A stretch of 35,974 nucleotides of DNA from positions 7,501 through 43,474 of the forward strand of contig CALSCQ010000254.1 in NCBI GenBank assembly GCA_943704525.1. The letters are read 5' to 3'. This DNA is from Pigoraptor vietnamica (lineage: Eukaryota; Opisthokonta; Filasterea). This document shows, in pieces, positions 9,209-19,918 of this stretch; within the stretch, counting starts at the first letter, position 1, and every line of letters starts with the position of its first letter. The notes beneath the pieces were generated by a model. It saw only the letters and a program-made list of their open reading frames with translations, was not told the DNA's origin and searched no databases. The position numbers and the translations under genes were made by a program.

Positions 9209-9501
9209 GGCGCAGAGGTCGTTGTAGACTGTGAATATGTTCCATGCGAGTGTTGGGTCGGAAACGACGGACGAAATCGCCTGAAACTGCAGGCGAAGGT
9301 CAAAGACGCACATATTCACACAAGTGCATGCCTGCGCACAATCTAATGCACAAATACACTCTTACAGTAGGCCCAATTGCGCGTGAATGCCGCACACTCA
9401 CGTTCATCTGCGCGCACAGCGACGCACGCACGCAATCGCACGATGCTCACAGGGCAACCACATATACAGCACACAACACTCACCACGGGCGACGTCTCCA
9501 T
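7848..9501 (-). CDS. TSEN15: tRNA-splicing endonuclease subunit Sen15-like protein, six exons
   Basis: Exons 9484-9501, 9208-9286, 8615-8694, 8227-8282, 8085-8150 and 7848-8010 join with matching phases (0, 1, 0, 2, 2) into 462 bases, 153 residues plus TGA. The assembled protein follows the Sen15 pattern. An N-terminal helix (AWNIFTVYNDLCADKRW) is followed by strands VDVDV and LTYLCGR, the VVPVSARQPLSPARIHSHF segment (human TSEN15 has VVPTPITASLSHNRI here), and the C-terminal IYAFVDNDSTVVYFRM (human LAIVESDSTIVYYKL). Sen15 is a structural subunit that dimerises with the catalytic Sen34 inside the heterotetramer that removes tRNA introns in the nucleus. Human TSEN15 is 171 residues. Exon 1 encodes only six residues. 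Exon 4 could start earlier at a TAG acceptor near 8350 in the same frame, but the modelled acceptor has the better pyrimidine tract and family fit. Intron 2 holds a CA/TG tract and a 90-base tandem repeat. Confidence 0.82.
8366..8610. repeat. TG-rich microsatellite region
   Basis: Nearly pure (TG)n from about 8501 to 8558, flanked by imperfect TGTGTC/GCTGCG/TATGTG units, of which one roughly 50-base block recurs twice. It lies in intron 3 of the minus-strand TSEN15 gene, so the transcript would carry CA repeats. Confidence 0.9.
8851..9029. repeat. Tandem duplication of about 90 bases, two diverged copies
   Basis: Copy 1 is about 8851-8940 and copy 2 about 8942-9029. Shared landmarks sit in the same order and spacing: GGCGTGTG, CACGTGCTCGCA (8886 and 8976), GATTTCAA, and AATTCCAATAGTG. 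Both copies are inside intron 2 of the TSEN15 gene and are not coding in its frame. Confidence 0.8.
9157..9207. repeat. (CA)n microsatellite
   Basis: About 25 uninterrupted CA units. It directly abuts the 3' side of TSEN15 exon 2, so on the sense (minus) strand the donor is itself the start of a (GT)n tract. Confidence 0.95.
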
Positions 9502-10008
9502 GGTCGAGACTCTCCTTGTTTCAAACTGAAACTCTATTCACCATCTAATATGCATGATGCTGCCGACGACTCCTTGAGTGGGTAACCGGGATAACCCCCA
9601 CTCTATTCCATACCAACAATAGTGTCATCAAGGTGTGAGCGGGGGTCAGGGTTAGATTGTGTGACACACCCGACAAACGGCGCCGGCCTCCGACCCTTGC
9701 GTCGTCATCAACTCAAGAGTTTTCAAGTGGCCCATTGTGACGCTGTTCTGCCCACCTTTTGCGCAGTCTCTTCTCGTGCTCTGCGTTGCGTCGTTGTGTT
9801 GAACTGTATAAGCCGGAAGTGCTCTGTGGAGTCGACAGCGTTGGTCACGTCCGCTACAACACTGCAACGACCCTCTCTGATGCTGGAGATGGCGCCCGCG
9901 TCGGAGGGCTAGGCGAAAGGAAAAGGGGGCCGATATCACTCACCTTCGGTCGCTCGGACTCGCTTGTGACGTCACTTTGAATCTCCGTCGAGCACTGCCT
10001 CGAGAAGA
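9502..10008. other. Divergent promoter spacer between TSEN15 and the beta-trefoil-like gene
   Basis: The two flanking genes start 507 bases apart and point away from each other, so both promoters should lie here. A perfect CRE-type palindrome sits at its right end. No coding exon was recognised. Confidence 0.55.
9967..9974. promoter_or_regulatory. CRE/ATF-type palindrome TGACGTCA
   Basis: A perfect 8-base bZIP consensus site 35 bases before the ATG at 10009 and inside the divergent spacer. Function is inferred from the consensus only. Confidence 0.4.
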
Positions 10009-11380
10009 ATGGCAGAGCGTGTCGTTGCGCCGTCGCCTCAGCGGACCGCGCCGGAAGAGAACCTCAAGCCCGTCGAGGACATTGTGCATCCGGACGCGAC
10101 GTCGAGTGTGCAGGGGCGAGGGTCGCTCGTCGGGGAGCAGTGGCGCGTTCCCGCGGGGTTCGACTACGTCGCGTGTGCCATCGCCGCCATACTGATTGCG
10201 CAGGTGCTGTACTGGGCCCTGCCGCAGTACAATGTCGCAAGCGGTGAGTGGGCTGTTGTTGTGTCGGCAACTCTCGTGTGTGTTCTTTGTGTATGGTGCC
10301 TTCAAGAGGTAGCGTGTGGGACCCCTGAGGGTAGAGGGGAATTGCCCATCTAAATGCTTATGTGAAGTGCGTGTGTTGTGCTTTGCGTGCGTGTACCACC
10401 ATGCATCCCCTCATGACTTCCGCGTCCCTTCTCCCTCAACAGAGTTTATTCGAAAGGAAGTGTACGTCAAATCCGAGCGCGGCGATACGCCGCTTGTCAT
10501 GTACGCTGCCGAGGGCGGCTTCATCCACCTCCTCGAGCGGAAGACACCCCCACGCGCCGCCCAACAGTTCCTCTTCAGCGACGGCGGTTTCATTCGATGC
10601 ATGAAGGACACGACGCTCGTCCTCGCCGTCGACCACAACAGCCAGCTGCGCCTCGTCGAACGCGCGGACGGCAGCACAACACAGCGGTGGTTCTGGGATG
10701 GCCAGCGCCTCGCAAGCGTGCACGACCCGGAGCTGGTCATCCGTGCCGCGAACGACAACCGCGTGGTTGCTGCGCGCAGGCTCGCCAACGACACGCACCA
10801 GCTCTGGCGGCAGTTGCCCGACAAATCCATTGAGAGCCTGCACAAATATGAGTACGTGCTGGAGGCGGTGTCGGCGTCTTCCGCCGGCGGGGGTCGCGGC
10901 TCCAAGAACGGGTTTGTCGTGTACGGTCGCGAGCGGGCGGGGCGTCGCACGCAGCTATGGGTGTTCTACGAGGACGGTTCCGTGCGCAACAGGGATAGCG
11001 GCATGTACCTTCAGGTGTCGGGCAACAACGACCTGGTCGTGCTGTCGAAACAAGACTCGATCGAGGCCGCATCCCTCGCCGCGCGGTCGCCGGCGCATCG
11101 CTGGTGGCATGGCTTTGTGCCGGAGTTTGTGAGAGATGCCGTCGGGTCGGCGTACGGCGCGGGGAAGGACGAGAACGGCGCGCTCGTGCCGTCGCCGCTG
11201 CAAAAGTGGGTCGTGCTGTCGGACGGTTCGATTCGGAGCGGCCTCGGGCGGAATTTCGTGGTGGACCTCGACGACCAAAACCGCGCCATTTTGTGGGAGC
11301 GCAAGGCCACGCGTCGGCCGAACCAGTCGTGGGCGCTCGTGGAGAAGGAGAAGGAGAAGGAGGCCAAGAAGGCGCTGTAA
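10009..11380 (+). CDS. Signal-anchored protein with beta-trefoil-like (QxW) repeats
   Basis: Two exons, 10009-10243 and 10443-11380 (donor GTGAGT, acceptor CAACAG, phase 1 giving Glu), encode 390 residues. Residues 1 to about 49 are polar, and about 50-70 (FDYVACAIAAILIAQVLYWAL) form one membrane helix. The remaining 320 residues are a repetitive beta-rich domain. Units of the type DGxx...L.V...N.LV......QxW recur, with QxW-like sites at QRWFW, QLWRQ, QLWVF, HRWWH and QSWAL and DG-turns such as FSDGGFIR, YEDGSVR and LSDGSIR. This is the spacing of ricin-B-type beta-trefoil lectin or agglutinin-like folds, here probably two trefoils. No enzymatic domain accompanies it. The C-terminus is Lys/Glu rich (KEKEKEAKKAL). 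With no cleavable signal peptide it is probably a type II protein with the trefoils in the lumen or outside the cell. Ligand and role are unknown. Confidence 0.8.
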
Positions 11381-11871
11381 CGGCGCTGAGATGCCGCCTT
11401 TTTGTCCCGTGTTCGATACCGTTGTCACGTTGCGCGTTACTTTTTTATTTCCTTTCGAAACCCTTTGCGTATTTATGTATTTATCGCGGCGACAAGAGCA
11501 GGAAATACATGCTCTGCATTCAGAGAGTGCTCTGCGGAGTGCGTAACGATTGGTGCGACCCCACGTGTACGCGCGTGTTTGCGGGACGGCACAATCCACT
11601 TCAAAACTTTTCGGCAGTAGTGAGCCACTTGCAATGTCGCACGAAAATGTCGTGTATTGGAGAGAAGCGGCACAAAGAAGAACACACTCGCAAGAGAGAA
11701 GCGCGCCGCACGTGACCGACATGGCACGTGCCAGCGGCAACATAATCCCACGCACGCACTAAGAAAAGTAAAGACTGCTAGACCACACCACATCGAGCGT
11801 GGTCGTTCAAAACAGGCCCACACGAATTCAAACACACACGACTCGCAGTCGCCGTGATCGCGCGTGGGCCC
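11381..11871. other. Convergent 3' spacer
   Basis: Lies between two 3' ends. It contains a T-rich stretch around 11440-11455 and several TATTTAT words suited to a 3' UTR. No gene was recognised. Confidence 0.5.
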
Positions 11872-14800
11872 TCATACAAACACTTGGTCGATGGCCAGTT
11901 GCTCGTTGAAGGGGACGAGGACGTAGCGCGAAGTGAAGTAAAAGATGAGACCAAAGGCGATCGAGATGGGAAGCGCGGGAAGTGCGTGGCGGAAGACGGC
12001 GAGAAGGAGCAGCGTCAGACAGAGGCCCTGCAAACGCACGTGTGGCGGTGAGCGAGAGTGCAACGGAGACGGTTAAAACTGACACGCGATGCGATGTAAG
12101 GAACACGCACACGCGGTACCGCCACAATGGCGCAGCATAGAAAGATGCATACGTACAAAGGCGACCATACACACCAAACCGCACAGAACGCAGCCGCACA
12201 CACAAGACACGCACCACGAGGATGGCGACAAAGCAGGCGAGAATGGTGCTCCACTCGTCGCGCGTCGCCGCCTTTCCGACGAGCACAGAGTAGAAGATGA
12301 AGTCGCCGAGACCCAGCTTAACGCCGCGACCTGCAGTGACATTGGACAACCAAGCGTTGAGTCACCAGTTGAAGCAAAACAAGCATGCGTGGCCGGTTCT
12401 CAAGAGGAACAAACACGAATTCAAACAATACACACCGGACGAACTCGAGTGCACGCACACCACCGACACTCACGCTCTTCCTCCTCTTCCTCCTCCGGTG
12501 CCTGCTGCACCTGGGCAGCGCTCGCGCGCTCGGCGTCGCTGAGGCCGCGGTTCGGCGGGGCGCGCGGGTTCCGCGGCGCTGCGGGGGCGTCCTCATCCTG
12601 ATCGGCCATGCCACCGACAAGCCACAGCATTGTCGCTGCGTGGCGATGGGAGACAGAAATGAGACACGCCGTCTTCAGAGTTACGCGAACACAACAACGT
12701 AGCAAGAAGTGCCCGGGAACGAATTGCTAAAATATAAGCACACACGGCGAGTGCTGCGAGGAGTCAATGGATGGCCACTCACAGGAGTACACGAGGGCGG
12801 GGAAGAGCGGCTCGCCGCGCTCCTGGGCTGTCTCCACAAGCACCTTGAGGGGGCCGCGCGGGCAGAGCACGGCAAACAGGTCTGCAGCAAGGGCGGAAAT
12901 AAGAAAAAAGCCCATGCGCGATGGAGGGCGTGCGTTGTGTGAATGTGTGTGCAGGTGTGCGTGTTTCTGCGTCCACTCCCACGCTGTGCGTAAGAAGTGC
13001 ATGCACACAGGCAGCAGACACCAACCGTAAATTGCAATGGCGCCGAGAAGCACCCAGGTCGTCCAGTCGGGCAGATACTTGATCAGCGTGAGGGCCTGTG
13101 GCAGAAGCAAGAGGGAATTTAAGTGAGCGATGCACGCAAATACAAACACTCGCAACACAACCATTGCCGACGAAAGGTGGCACGCGCCCACGCGCATAAC
13201 GCCACCCTCGCAACTCGCACACAAACAAACGTGAGAAACAGGTCACAGGGCACTCGCACTCGCACACGAGCAAACGTGAGACGACACAAGCCACGAATGT
13301 AACAACGCTCACCAGAAGGGCGCTAGTGATGATGAGGTAGGCCTGCTGGAGCCGCAGCGGCAGTTTGTAGTGTATGGATAAGACGCCGACGACGCCGAAG
13401 TTCCATATAACGAACGCAAACGTCACCCAATCCATGGGCGTGTTGTAGCGATCGAGAACCATCCTGCATACACGCACGCACACGCACACAAGAGAGGTTA
13501 GAGGCAGTACGCGTGGGATGCCACACACGCCCTCAGACATGAACAACGAACAATGAACCACAACAAACGCACTGGCGAAACTCACAGCAGGTAGGTGTAC
13601 GTGAAGAGGAACTGGAGCATGCAAGTCGACAGGAACATCCACAGCCAAATCGCCTGCGATGTGTCAAAAATAAAGTGTCGGTGAGCATGGAGTCACAAGC
13701 CGAGTCAGAGTCGGACCCAGGCTGAATAGCGTGGACTAGGTGCGCTACTTCTCATGCACAAATCGCACGCGCACAACACAATTCACACGCTCAACAACAC
13801 GCACAAACACACACCACGATTCCCACGCAAACAACAACACACGCACAACACACCGCTCCCGCGCGAACAACAACACACACGCAACAAAGCCACAGCACGC
13901 GCGCCCACCTTGTAGCACCGGTACTTGTAGAGAATGACGAGGAGACACGTCATTCCCAAGATGACGGCGATGATGATGATCACGTTGACGATGGCGCCGC
14001 CGAACTTCTCGCCGGTCGACTGGTTGTCCGATTCCTTGAAGGCAATGTAGTACCTTCGCGTGGAGTGTGCGCGAGACAGTGAGCGCAAGGAGCGCACGAC
14101 ACAGACACGCAAGCACGCAGCCGCACACACATGCACATGCGTAGTCGCACCCACGCACACACACACACACGCACACATACACTCGCAATCATGCTCACAC
14201 ACGCATTCTGGAAGCACACAACGCACGCAGAAATGCCTCACGACAGAATCAAACCCACAATGTCTGTCCTCCGCTCTCCTTGTAGTACGTGATTGACTGC
14301 ATCGTCGCGACGACAATCGCCATGCAGATGCTGACGGGAATGATCAGGTTAATGACCTGCTTCGCCCCGTGCTTCACGTCGTCCTGGCTCATCCCTCCGT
14401 CCTCTTCCTCCTCTTGGTCATCCTGCACTTGGCTCATGCGCGCGCTTATGGCAGCGCTCGGGGCCGTCGCAAGGCCCCCTTCGCGACCCTCACGGCGCCC
14501 GTTGGCCCCCACAGAGTCCGCCATCTCCAAGCTCTCAAGCGACTCGCCGTGCGCTGGATCCTGCAGCGACCGGCCGCCACCGCCACCACCGCCTCGTGCG
14601 GCCGGCGCGTCGCGAGGAGATACGCGTGCGGCCGTGACGAGGTTATCCGTGCTCACACCCGTGTCAAGTGGGTGGCCCTTCGGCATCTCAGAAGATCCCC
14701 GAGCAGAGTCCGATCCGTATGCCCCTCTCTTCTGCGACGCGGGGAGATCCTCGTCGTCGCTGTCGGCGGTATCACGGCCGGGCTTTGAACGGCCGGAGAA

Positions 14801-14896
14801 AAGGCTCCCGCGGCGGGATGCGCGAGAATTGGATGCCGCGGTAGTGAGCAGAGGGGCGCTCGCGTCTTCGTCGATAGAATCAGCGCTATCGTTCAT
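11872..14896 (-). CDS. Presenilin (gamma-secretase catalytic subunit), nine exons
   Basis: Exons 14259-14896, 13909-14053, 13586-13653, 13313-13463, 13026-13095, 12783-12881, 12474-12635, 12215-12330 and 11872-12027 join to 1,605 bases, 534 residues plus TGA, with all phases matching. The product is the intramembrane aspartyl protease of the gamma-secretase complex, with nine membrane helices. Catalytic motifs are intact: Y357-D358 (the Asp codon is split by intron 5), GLGD at 451-454 (Asp454), and the PAL motif at 500-502. Conserved blocks include [37 protein letters not shown] and LVETAQER. The TM6-TM7 loop is only about 55 residues and very acidic (seven Glu in a row), much shorter than in vertebrates. 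The N-terminal cytosolic tail is unusually long, about 175 residues rich in Ser, Asp and Gly, including a run of seven Gly. The ATG at 14896 is used; the frame opens further upstream only through a GTG. Introns are TG-rich on the sense strand. Confidence 0.95.
14155..14184. repeat. CA-rich microsatellite in presenilin intron 1
   Basis: Short CA/CGCACA tract. On the presenilin sense strand it reads TG. Confidence 0.7.
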
Positions 14897-17253
14897 GTCG
14901 AAACACACGCACGCAGCGAGCAGTACAATGGCAGCGAATGCCGCCACAAGCCGTCACAAGTGGGGCAGCTAAGGCCCGCAAACCGACGCGTGAATCGGCG
15001 CCGATTGGTGCGGGGGACACACCCAGCCAAAAGGGTCAAGTGTGCGGTCCAGGTCACTGAGCAATACAGCGCGGCGCAGTCAACTTGACGACGGGTGGTG
15101 GGAGGAAGGGAGCAAGACGTGTGCGGACGTCGGAAGATGCGGCGTGAACTGGGGCGGAGGCGCTATGCGAGCGCCACTGAGAGAGCGAGTGTGTGTGCGT
15201 GTGTGTGTGGGAGATGTCAAGCCGTACTGCGGGTTGGATAGGACGTTTTCTGGCTCGGGACTCGCAAATTGAAATGTGGTTAAATAATTGCTGAAATTTG
15301 CCGGTTATGTCAATGTACATTGTTGTTGATGCAAACCCCGATTACGATCGGACGGCTGAATTTACGCTCGTCGGAATTCGCACCGACAAAGCGAATCAAA
15401 CGCACGACTTGTTCGCCGGCCGAGTAACGGAGCATCCTCTGTCCGCTTTTCTTTGAGGCACGTCCAAGTTAGCCAACGCATGCTGAGAGGTCAACTGGCG
15501 AGGCGTTGCGCGCAGAGCGGAAGTGCTTGTGGCGACTGTGACCCGTACTGTAGAGGCCGTAAGTGAGATTCTCGAAATGCGTGCGAGCTTGCGCAGTATG
15601 CTCTGGATCTGGGGCGCTTCCCATTTCCCGTTGCACATTACTCGGATGGTGGCACTAGAAAATGGCGGCTCTTGGTGAGATCTGGTGGAGAAGGATAGCA
15701 TAGAGGCTCGCTCTCATGAAGAAGGGACAGGGAGGCGGGTGATCTTCGGGCCTCCGTTCAGTACGCCAGCCTCGCCAGCATGCCAAAGGACGAGTACGTA
15801 AGAGTACTGAAGTGCGCGGTGGCTGCTGGAAAGTAATTGGCGAAAATTCGTCCTACGGTGCTTGTTGGATAAGGGATTTCCCGGCTGTTGAGCGTGATGC
15901 CGCGGAGTACATTCTAACTTGTTTATTGTGCGGAGCGTTTTGACATACTCTCCATGGGCTTGGACCAACGGGAGCGTCGTGTACGTGCAAAGAATGCAGT
16001 GGGGGGAATTGCTCGCGGCTGTAACCGTTGCGAGGAGCTTTGGGGAGAGTAATGAACTGACTAGAGCCTTCCTTTTCACACTTTTTATGGTGTCTGACAC
16101 TGCATGACGCATTTGCAACTGTGCCGTTGGTGGTCGAATCCCATTCTCAAATGCACCCTGCTTTGAGAGGTAGACGTACACAGTGGCTGTCGGCCCGCAA
16201 CCCCAGCATACACTTTCCAGAAGTGCACGGCGTCAAAGAAACATCGCGTGCAGTCCTCCACTACCTGTCCGTCCAAGTATGACTTATATTCGGCCGGTAC
16301 GGGGTACGCCAGCACGCTTGACTGTGAGGCCATGGTCAGGGACACAGGTAAGTTCAGGTTCAAATATATACATGCCATTTCTGTACTGTACTCTGAAACA
16401 GTCAACGTGCCCGCGGGCCGTAGATTAGTTCAGCGGACAGATTTTGTTACGGCAAGCCGAGATGCCTTCCGAGTGTAGATCGTCGTGACAGTGGCTCGCA
16501 TGCTCACAGTGCCAACTGAACGGCGGCCACTGAGGGTGAGAGTAGATAGGCTCCCTTGACGGCACCTCCCGAGCTGCACACGCGTTGCCTTCTATTTATT
16601 GCGCACTCTCCCATTGGCTGCGCGTGACCCGTGGCTTTTTTTCGCGTCGTGCTCCACTTTTTTTTGACTTTTCTCTCTGGTTTTCCCGCCCACTGCTCAC
16701 TATGGCGACAGTACCGCGCAGCCAAGCATACCACTCTCAAATTGACTATTTGAAACATCATACAAACACCCAATGCGAAATGGAAAATTCACAACGCATC
16801 CAATACAACTGAAATTGAGTACTGCGAGTGTCCTCTCTGGTACTGGGTCATAGACAACTCCACTTGGAGGCAGAGTGGATCAGCTGACCCTTCCGGCGGA
16901 GTGTGCCCATGTGACCCACCCACTTTTCAAGAAAAAAAAATTTTTATGTCCACTTGCCGCTATTTCGCATCCCATTGTGTCTGGACGTTAAAATCCAATA
17001 CAGATCTCATAGTAAGAATATTTATTATGGTTTATTATTCGGTCACCCCCCGTCCACATTTTTGTCGGGTTTTGCGGCAAACCACTCATGTGCGCGCACA
17101 CACACGTACGTCTCTCTCTTTCCAGATTGTCTCCCACCCCCGCGTACACACAGTCACTGACACTTTCCTCCTCTCTCGATAAATAGCGCGATCGTGCTTA
17201 CAAAGGCTTTTGTCAGACTCGATCACCGTTGCTGGTTTCCGAGAATTCTGAAG
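14897..17253. other. Large divergent spacer between presenilin and legumain
   Basis: About 2.36 kb, visibly less GC-rich than the genes. Its ends should hold the presenilin and legumain promoters; a weak TATA-like GATAAATAG lies at 17178-17186, 68 bases before the legumain ATG. The only coding candidate is the doubtful two-exon model listed at 15714-16333. A 49-codon plus-strand frame at 15307-15456 is not longer than chance allows. Confidence 0.5.
15714..16333 (-). CDS. Doubtful two-exon hypothetical gene
   Basis: A possible gene of 188 residues: exon 16214-16333 starting MASQSSVLAYPVPAEYK and ending HFWK, then exon 15714-16160 starting QGAFENGIRPPTAQ. Intron phase is 0 on both sides, and the intron would be 53 bases, shorter than any other here. 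Against it: the codon choice uses many A/T-ending codons (AAA, TTA, AGT, ATA), unlike the strongly GC-ending codons of the neighbours; no family is recognised; and both strands are open in places. It could be a real gene of foreign base composition, a decayed element, or chance. Confidence 0.2.
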
Positions 17254-18914
17254 ATGTACGCGCGTCTCATCCTCGTCGCTGCCCTTGTGGCGGCCGCCTC
17301 TGCCTTCCCGGCGTGGCGCGATGGCTCGGACGGCACGGGCACGAACTGGGCCGGTGAGTGAGCGCATCCGTGTTGCGTTCTTTGGTGTGCGTTGTGTGTT
17401 TTTGTAGAGTTGATGGTGCGATCGATCTGTTGTTACTAACTCGCGCGCCTTTCTTCCTCTTTCCAGTGCTCGTCGCCGGCAGCAACGGCTACTACAGTGA
17501 GTGTCGTCGATAATTTCTGTTCATGCGTGTCTCGCCGTATGTCATCGTTGAGCAACGGCGTCCGTTGTGTGTGTATCTGTAGATTGCGGTTTTCTGCGGT
17601 TGCTGACGTATGTCTCCTTTTCCCGCCATCCAGACTACCGCCACCAGTCGGACATCTACCACGCGTACCAGATCCTCAAGAAGAACGGCTACCCCGACTC
17701 GAACATAATTGTCTTCCACTACGATGACATTGCGAACAACGACGCGAACCCCAATAAGGGCGTCGTCATCAACAAGTCTGGCGGCCCCAACAACTACATT
17801 GGCGTGCCCAAGGACTACACGGGCGACCTCGTCACCCCTGAGAACTGTGAGTTTTTCCCCCTCTCGTTTTAGTCTCCTTCGTATTGTCCGATGCAACCAT
17901 TTGCGTTACTCGTGAATGTGGTTTTGGGATGTGCGACTGACGGTTCCTTTTCCGCTTTCAGTCCTCAACGTCATCAAGGGCAACGCGACGGCGATGAAGG
18001 GCGTCGGCAGCGGCAAGGTCCTCGGCAGCACGTCGAAGGACAACGTCTTTATCAACTTCAGCGACCACGGCGCGACGGGCCTCATCGCCTTCCCCAGCAG
18101 CTACCTCTACGCCAAGGACCTTATTGATGCGCTCACGTACATGCACACGAACAACATGTACAACCAGCTCGTCTTCTACCTCGAGGCCTGCGAGTCTGGC
18201 TCGATGTTCGAGAACCTCCTCCCCGAGAGCATGAACATCTACGCCACGACGGCCGCCAACGCGGAGGAGTCGTCGTACGCCTGCTACTACGATGACACGC
18301 TCGGCACGTACCTCGGCGACGTCTACTCTGTCAACTGGATGGAGAACTGCGACACGACGGACATTACGACCGAGACGCTCCAGGACCAGTTCAACGTTGT
18401 CAAGAACGAGACGACGACGAGCCACGTGATGGAGTACGGTGTGATGAGCTGGAACACGGAGGCCGTCAGCACGTTCGTCGCCTTCCCCAAGGCGTACATC
18501 CCCGCGCCCCAGGCCAAGGTTGCCGGCTCGCGCCACCCCCGCATGGATGCCGTCGACTCGCGCGACGTCGTTCTCGAGACGCTCAAGCGCCGCCTCGCCG
18601 GTGCCCGCAACCTCGACGAGGTCCGCTCGCTCGAGGCCCAGATTGAGGCTGAGAACCGCCTCCGCATGGAGCACGACGAGACGTTCAACAACGTCATGGC
18701 CAACATGGTCGGCCACAGCAAGGTGACGGACCTGCTCGCCACGCGCTCGGTCCCCCGCAACTTTGACTGCCTCCGCGAGGTCCTCGAGCACTTTGAGGCC
18801 ACGTGCTTCAAGCTCACGGACTACAGCCTCAAGTACGTGTACACGCTCGTCAACCTCTGCGAGAACGGCCACCCCGTCAACTCGATCAAGACGGCCATCT
18901 ACAACTCGTGCTAA
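17254..18914 (+). CDS. Legumain-like asparaginyl endopeptidase (C13 family)
   Basis: Exons 17254-17353, 17467-17496, 17634-17846 and 17962-18914 join to 1,296 bases, 431 residues plus TAA. A signal peptide (MYARLILVAALVAAASA) targets it to the secretory route and probably to lysosome-like vacuoles. The caspase-like C13 domain begins at VLVAGSNGYYNYRHQSD. The catalytic His is H150 in FINFSDHGATG and the nucleophile is C191 in FYLEACESGSM, matching H148 and C189 of human legumain. The CESGS context and DIYHAYQIL, HYDDIA and PKDYTGDLVTP blocks are typical of the family. The C-terminal third, after about residue 290, is helical with four late Cys (C-L-R, C-F-K, C-E-N and the final Cys) and resembles the legumain stabilisation/prodomain. 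Exon 2 is a 30-base microexon coding for the first core strand. Length and motifs suggest an active protease. Confidence 0.95.
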
Positions 18915-19291
18915 GCGGGATCTTCGTCCGGCGCGTTTAATCGCGGTCCTGGGAGCCCAATATGCGCGAGAGATGAAACACACAAATTGTATAAATCACG
19001 ATTTATGGCTCGCTTGGGAACACGATGATATGTAGAAGAAGAAACGGAATGCGAGATGTCCATGAGCATTTCCCGTGCGAACTTGGTACAATTATTGTAC
19101 CTCCTACACACAACGCAAAAGCACGTCGTCGCGATTAGACAGAAGTTCTGAACAAGAGTTTCTTTTCGAACATGGAGAGATGCACAACGTAACGGTGGAG
19201 AGCGACGCGCGAACGCGCAACGCAGCGATATACTCGGAAAGCGACGCGCGAACGCACAACGCAGCGATATTCAGACGGCACACACATACGT
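18915..19291. other. Convergent 3' spacer with a short tandem repeat
   Basis: Lies between the 3' ends of the legumain and promethin-like genes. It contains the 39-base tandem repeat at 19201-19270. No gene was recognised. Confidence 0.5.
19201..19270. repeat. 39-base tandem repeat, about 1.8 copies
   Basis: AGCGACGCGCGAACGC then AACGCAGCGATAT occurs at 19201 and again at 19240, with one two-base difference in the core. It lies in the 3' flank of the promethin-like gene. Confidence 0.85.
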
Positions 19292-19918
19292 CTATTGGCT
19301 GCCGTCAGCGGTTGCCGACGCAGCGAGGTCCTGCACAGCTTGCCCCTCTTGCTTGTCGATAGAAAGAGATGCAATTGAATCCACGGCGGGCTGCGACTCG
19401 CCGTTGCTCAGTTCCTTCATGAGGCGCTGGTGCAAGTCCGCAAACGACGGAAGGAGAAGATCGACGCCAAAGAGCTCGCGCGCCACGCGAAGTCCAACAC
19501 TGGCGACGTAGTACGCCGTCACAGCAAATGCCGTTGCGCCCGCGGCGACAAAAACGCACCCGGCGACCGCAAAAAGGAGGCCCACAAACGCAGAGAGAAC
19601 GAGCGCAGATTCCACAACGATGAACGCGATGAGGGCACCGAAGATGGTCGCGGCCACGAACCCAACGAAGCACGCAATGGGGAAAGCCGAGATGAGTCCC
19701 AGGATGCACACGTACGTCATTGCAACGGGGTGCTCGGACGCAAATGTCGTCGCCGACGCAACGAACCGCTCGTCGACATACTTGTCGGCATATCGGCGCA
19801 CCACGGGAGCAGCTGCAAGGGCGAGCCTTCGTGGCGGTTGAAGGGCGGGATGCTCGAGCCACTTTGCGCTGCGCGCCTGTTCCGCCAACGCCGTCACGGC
19901 GTCAACAACGCGCGCCAT
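19292..19918 (-). CDS. Promethin / lipid droplet assembly factor 1-like protein
   Basis: Single exon, 208 residues, ATG at 19918 and TAG at 19292. A polar, basic N-terminal third is followed by a long hydrophobic block at about residues 66-150 with several closely spaced hairpin-like segments (YVCILGLISAFPIACFVGF, ALIAFIVVESALVLSAFVGLL, VFVAAGATAFAVTAYYVASV). An amphipathic stretch (LRVARELFGVDLL) and a polar C-terminal tail come after. This is the layout of the promethin/TMEM159 (LDAF1) family, ER and lipid-droplet proteins that act with seipin where droplets form. Recognition rests on topology and composition rather than a strict motif, so another hairpin membrane protein such as an oleosin- or reticulon-like one is possible. 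Confidence 0.6.
   Translation of the reverse strand: MARVVDAVTALAEQARSAKWLEHPALQPPRRLALAAAPVVRRYADKYVDERFVASATTFASEHPVAMTYVCILGLISAFPIACFVGFVAATIFGALIAFIVVESALVLSAFVGLLFAVAGCVFVAAGATAFAVTAYYVASVGLRVARELFGVDLLLPSFADLHQRLMKELSNGESQPAVDSIASLSIDKQEGQAVQDLAASATADGSQ

Noticed and set aside
15307-15456. 49-codon plus-strand frame starting MSMYIVVDANPDYD
   Set aside because: The composition looks protein-like, but an open frame this long is expected by chance in DNA of this GC level. No splice context or family supports it.
16105-16150. GGTCGAATCCC, a possible tRNA T-arm
   Set aside because: The loop lacks TTCRA, and no matching D-arm or acceptor stem lies at the right distance.
16412-16475. tRNA-like stretch containing TAGTTCAGCGG
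   Set aside because: It resembles a D-arm only. There is no T-arm (GGTTCRANNCC) and no acceptor-stem pairing.
17958-18983. 341-codon minus-strand open frame
   Set aside because: Antisense to legumain exon 4. The sense protein has intact catalytic motifs.
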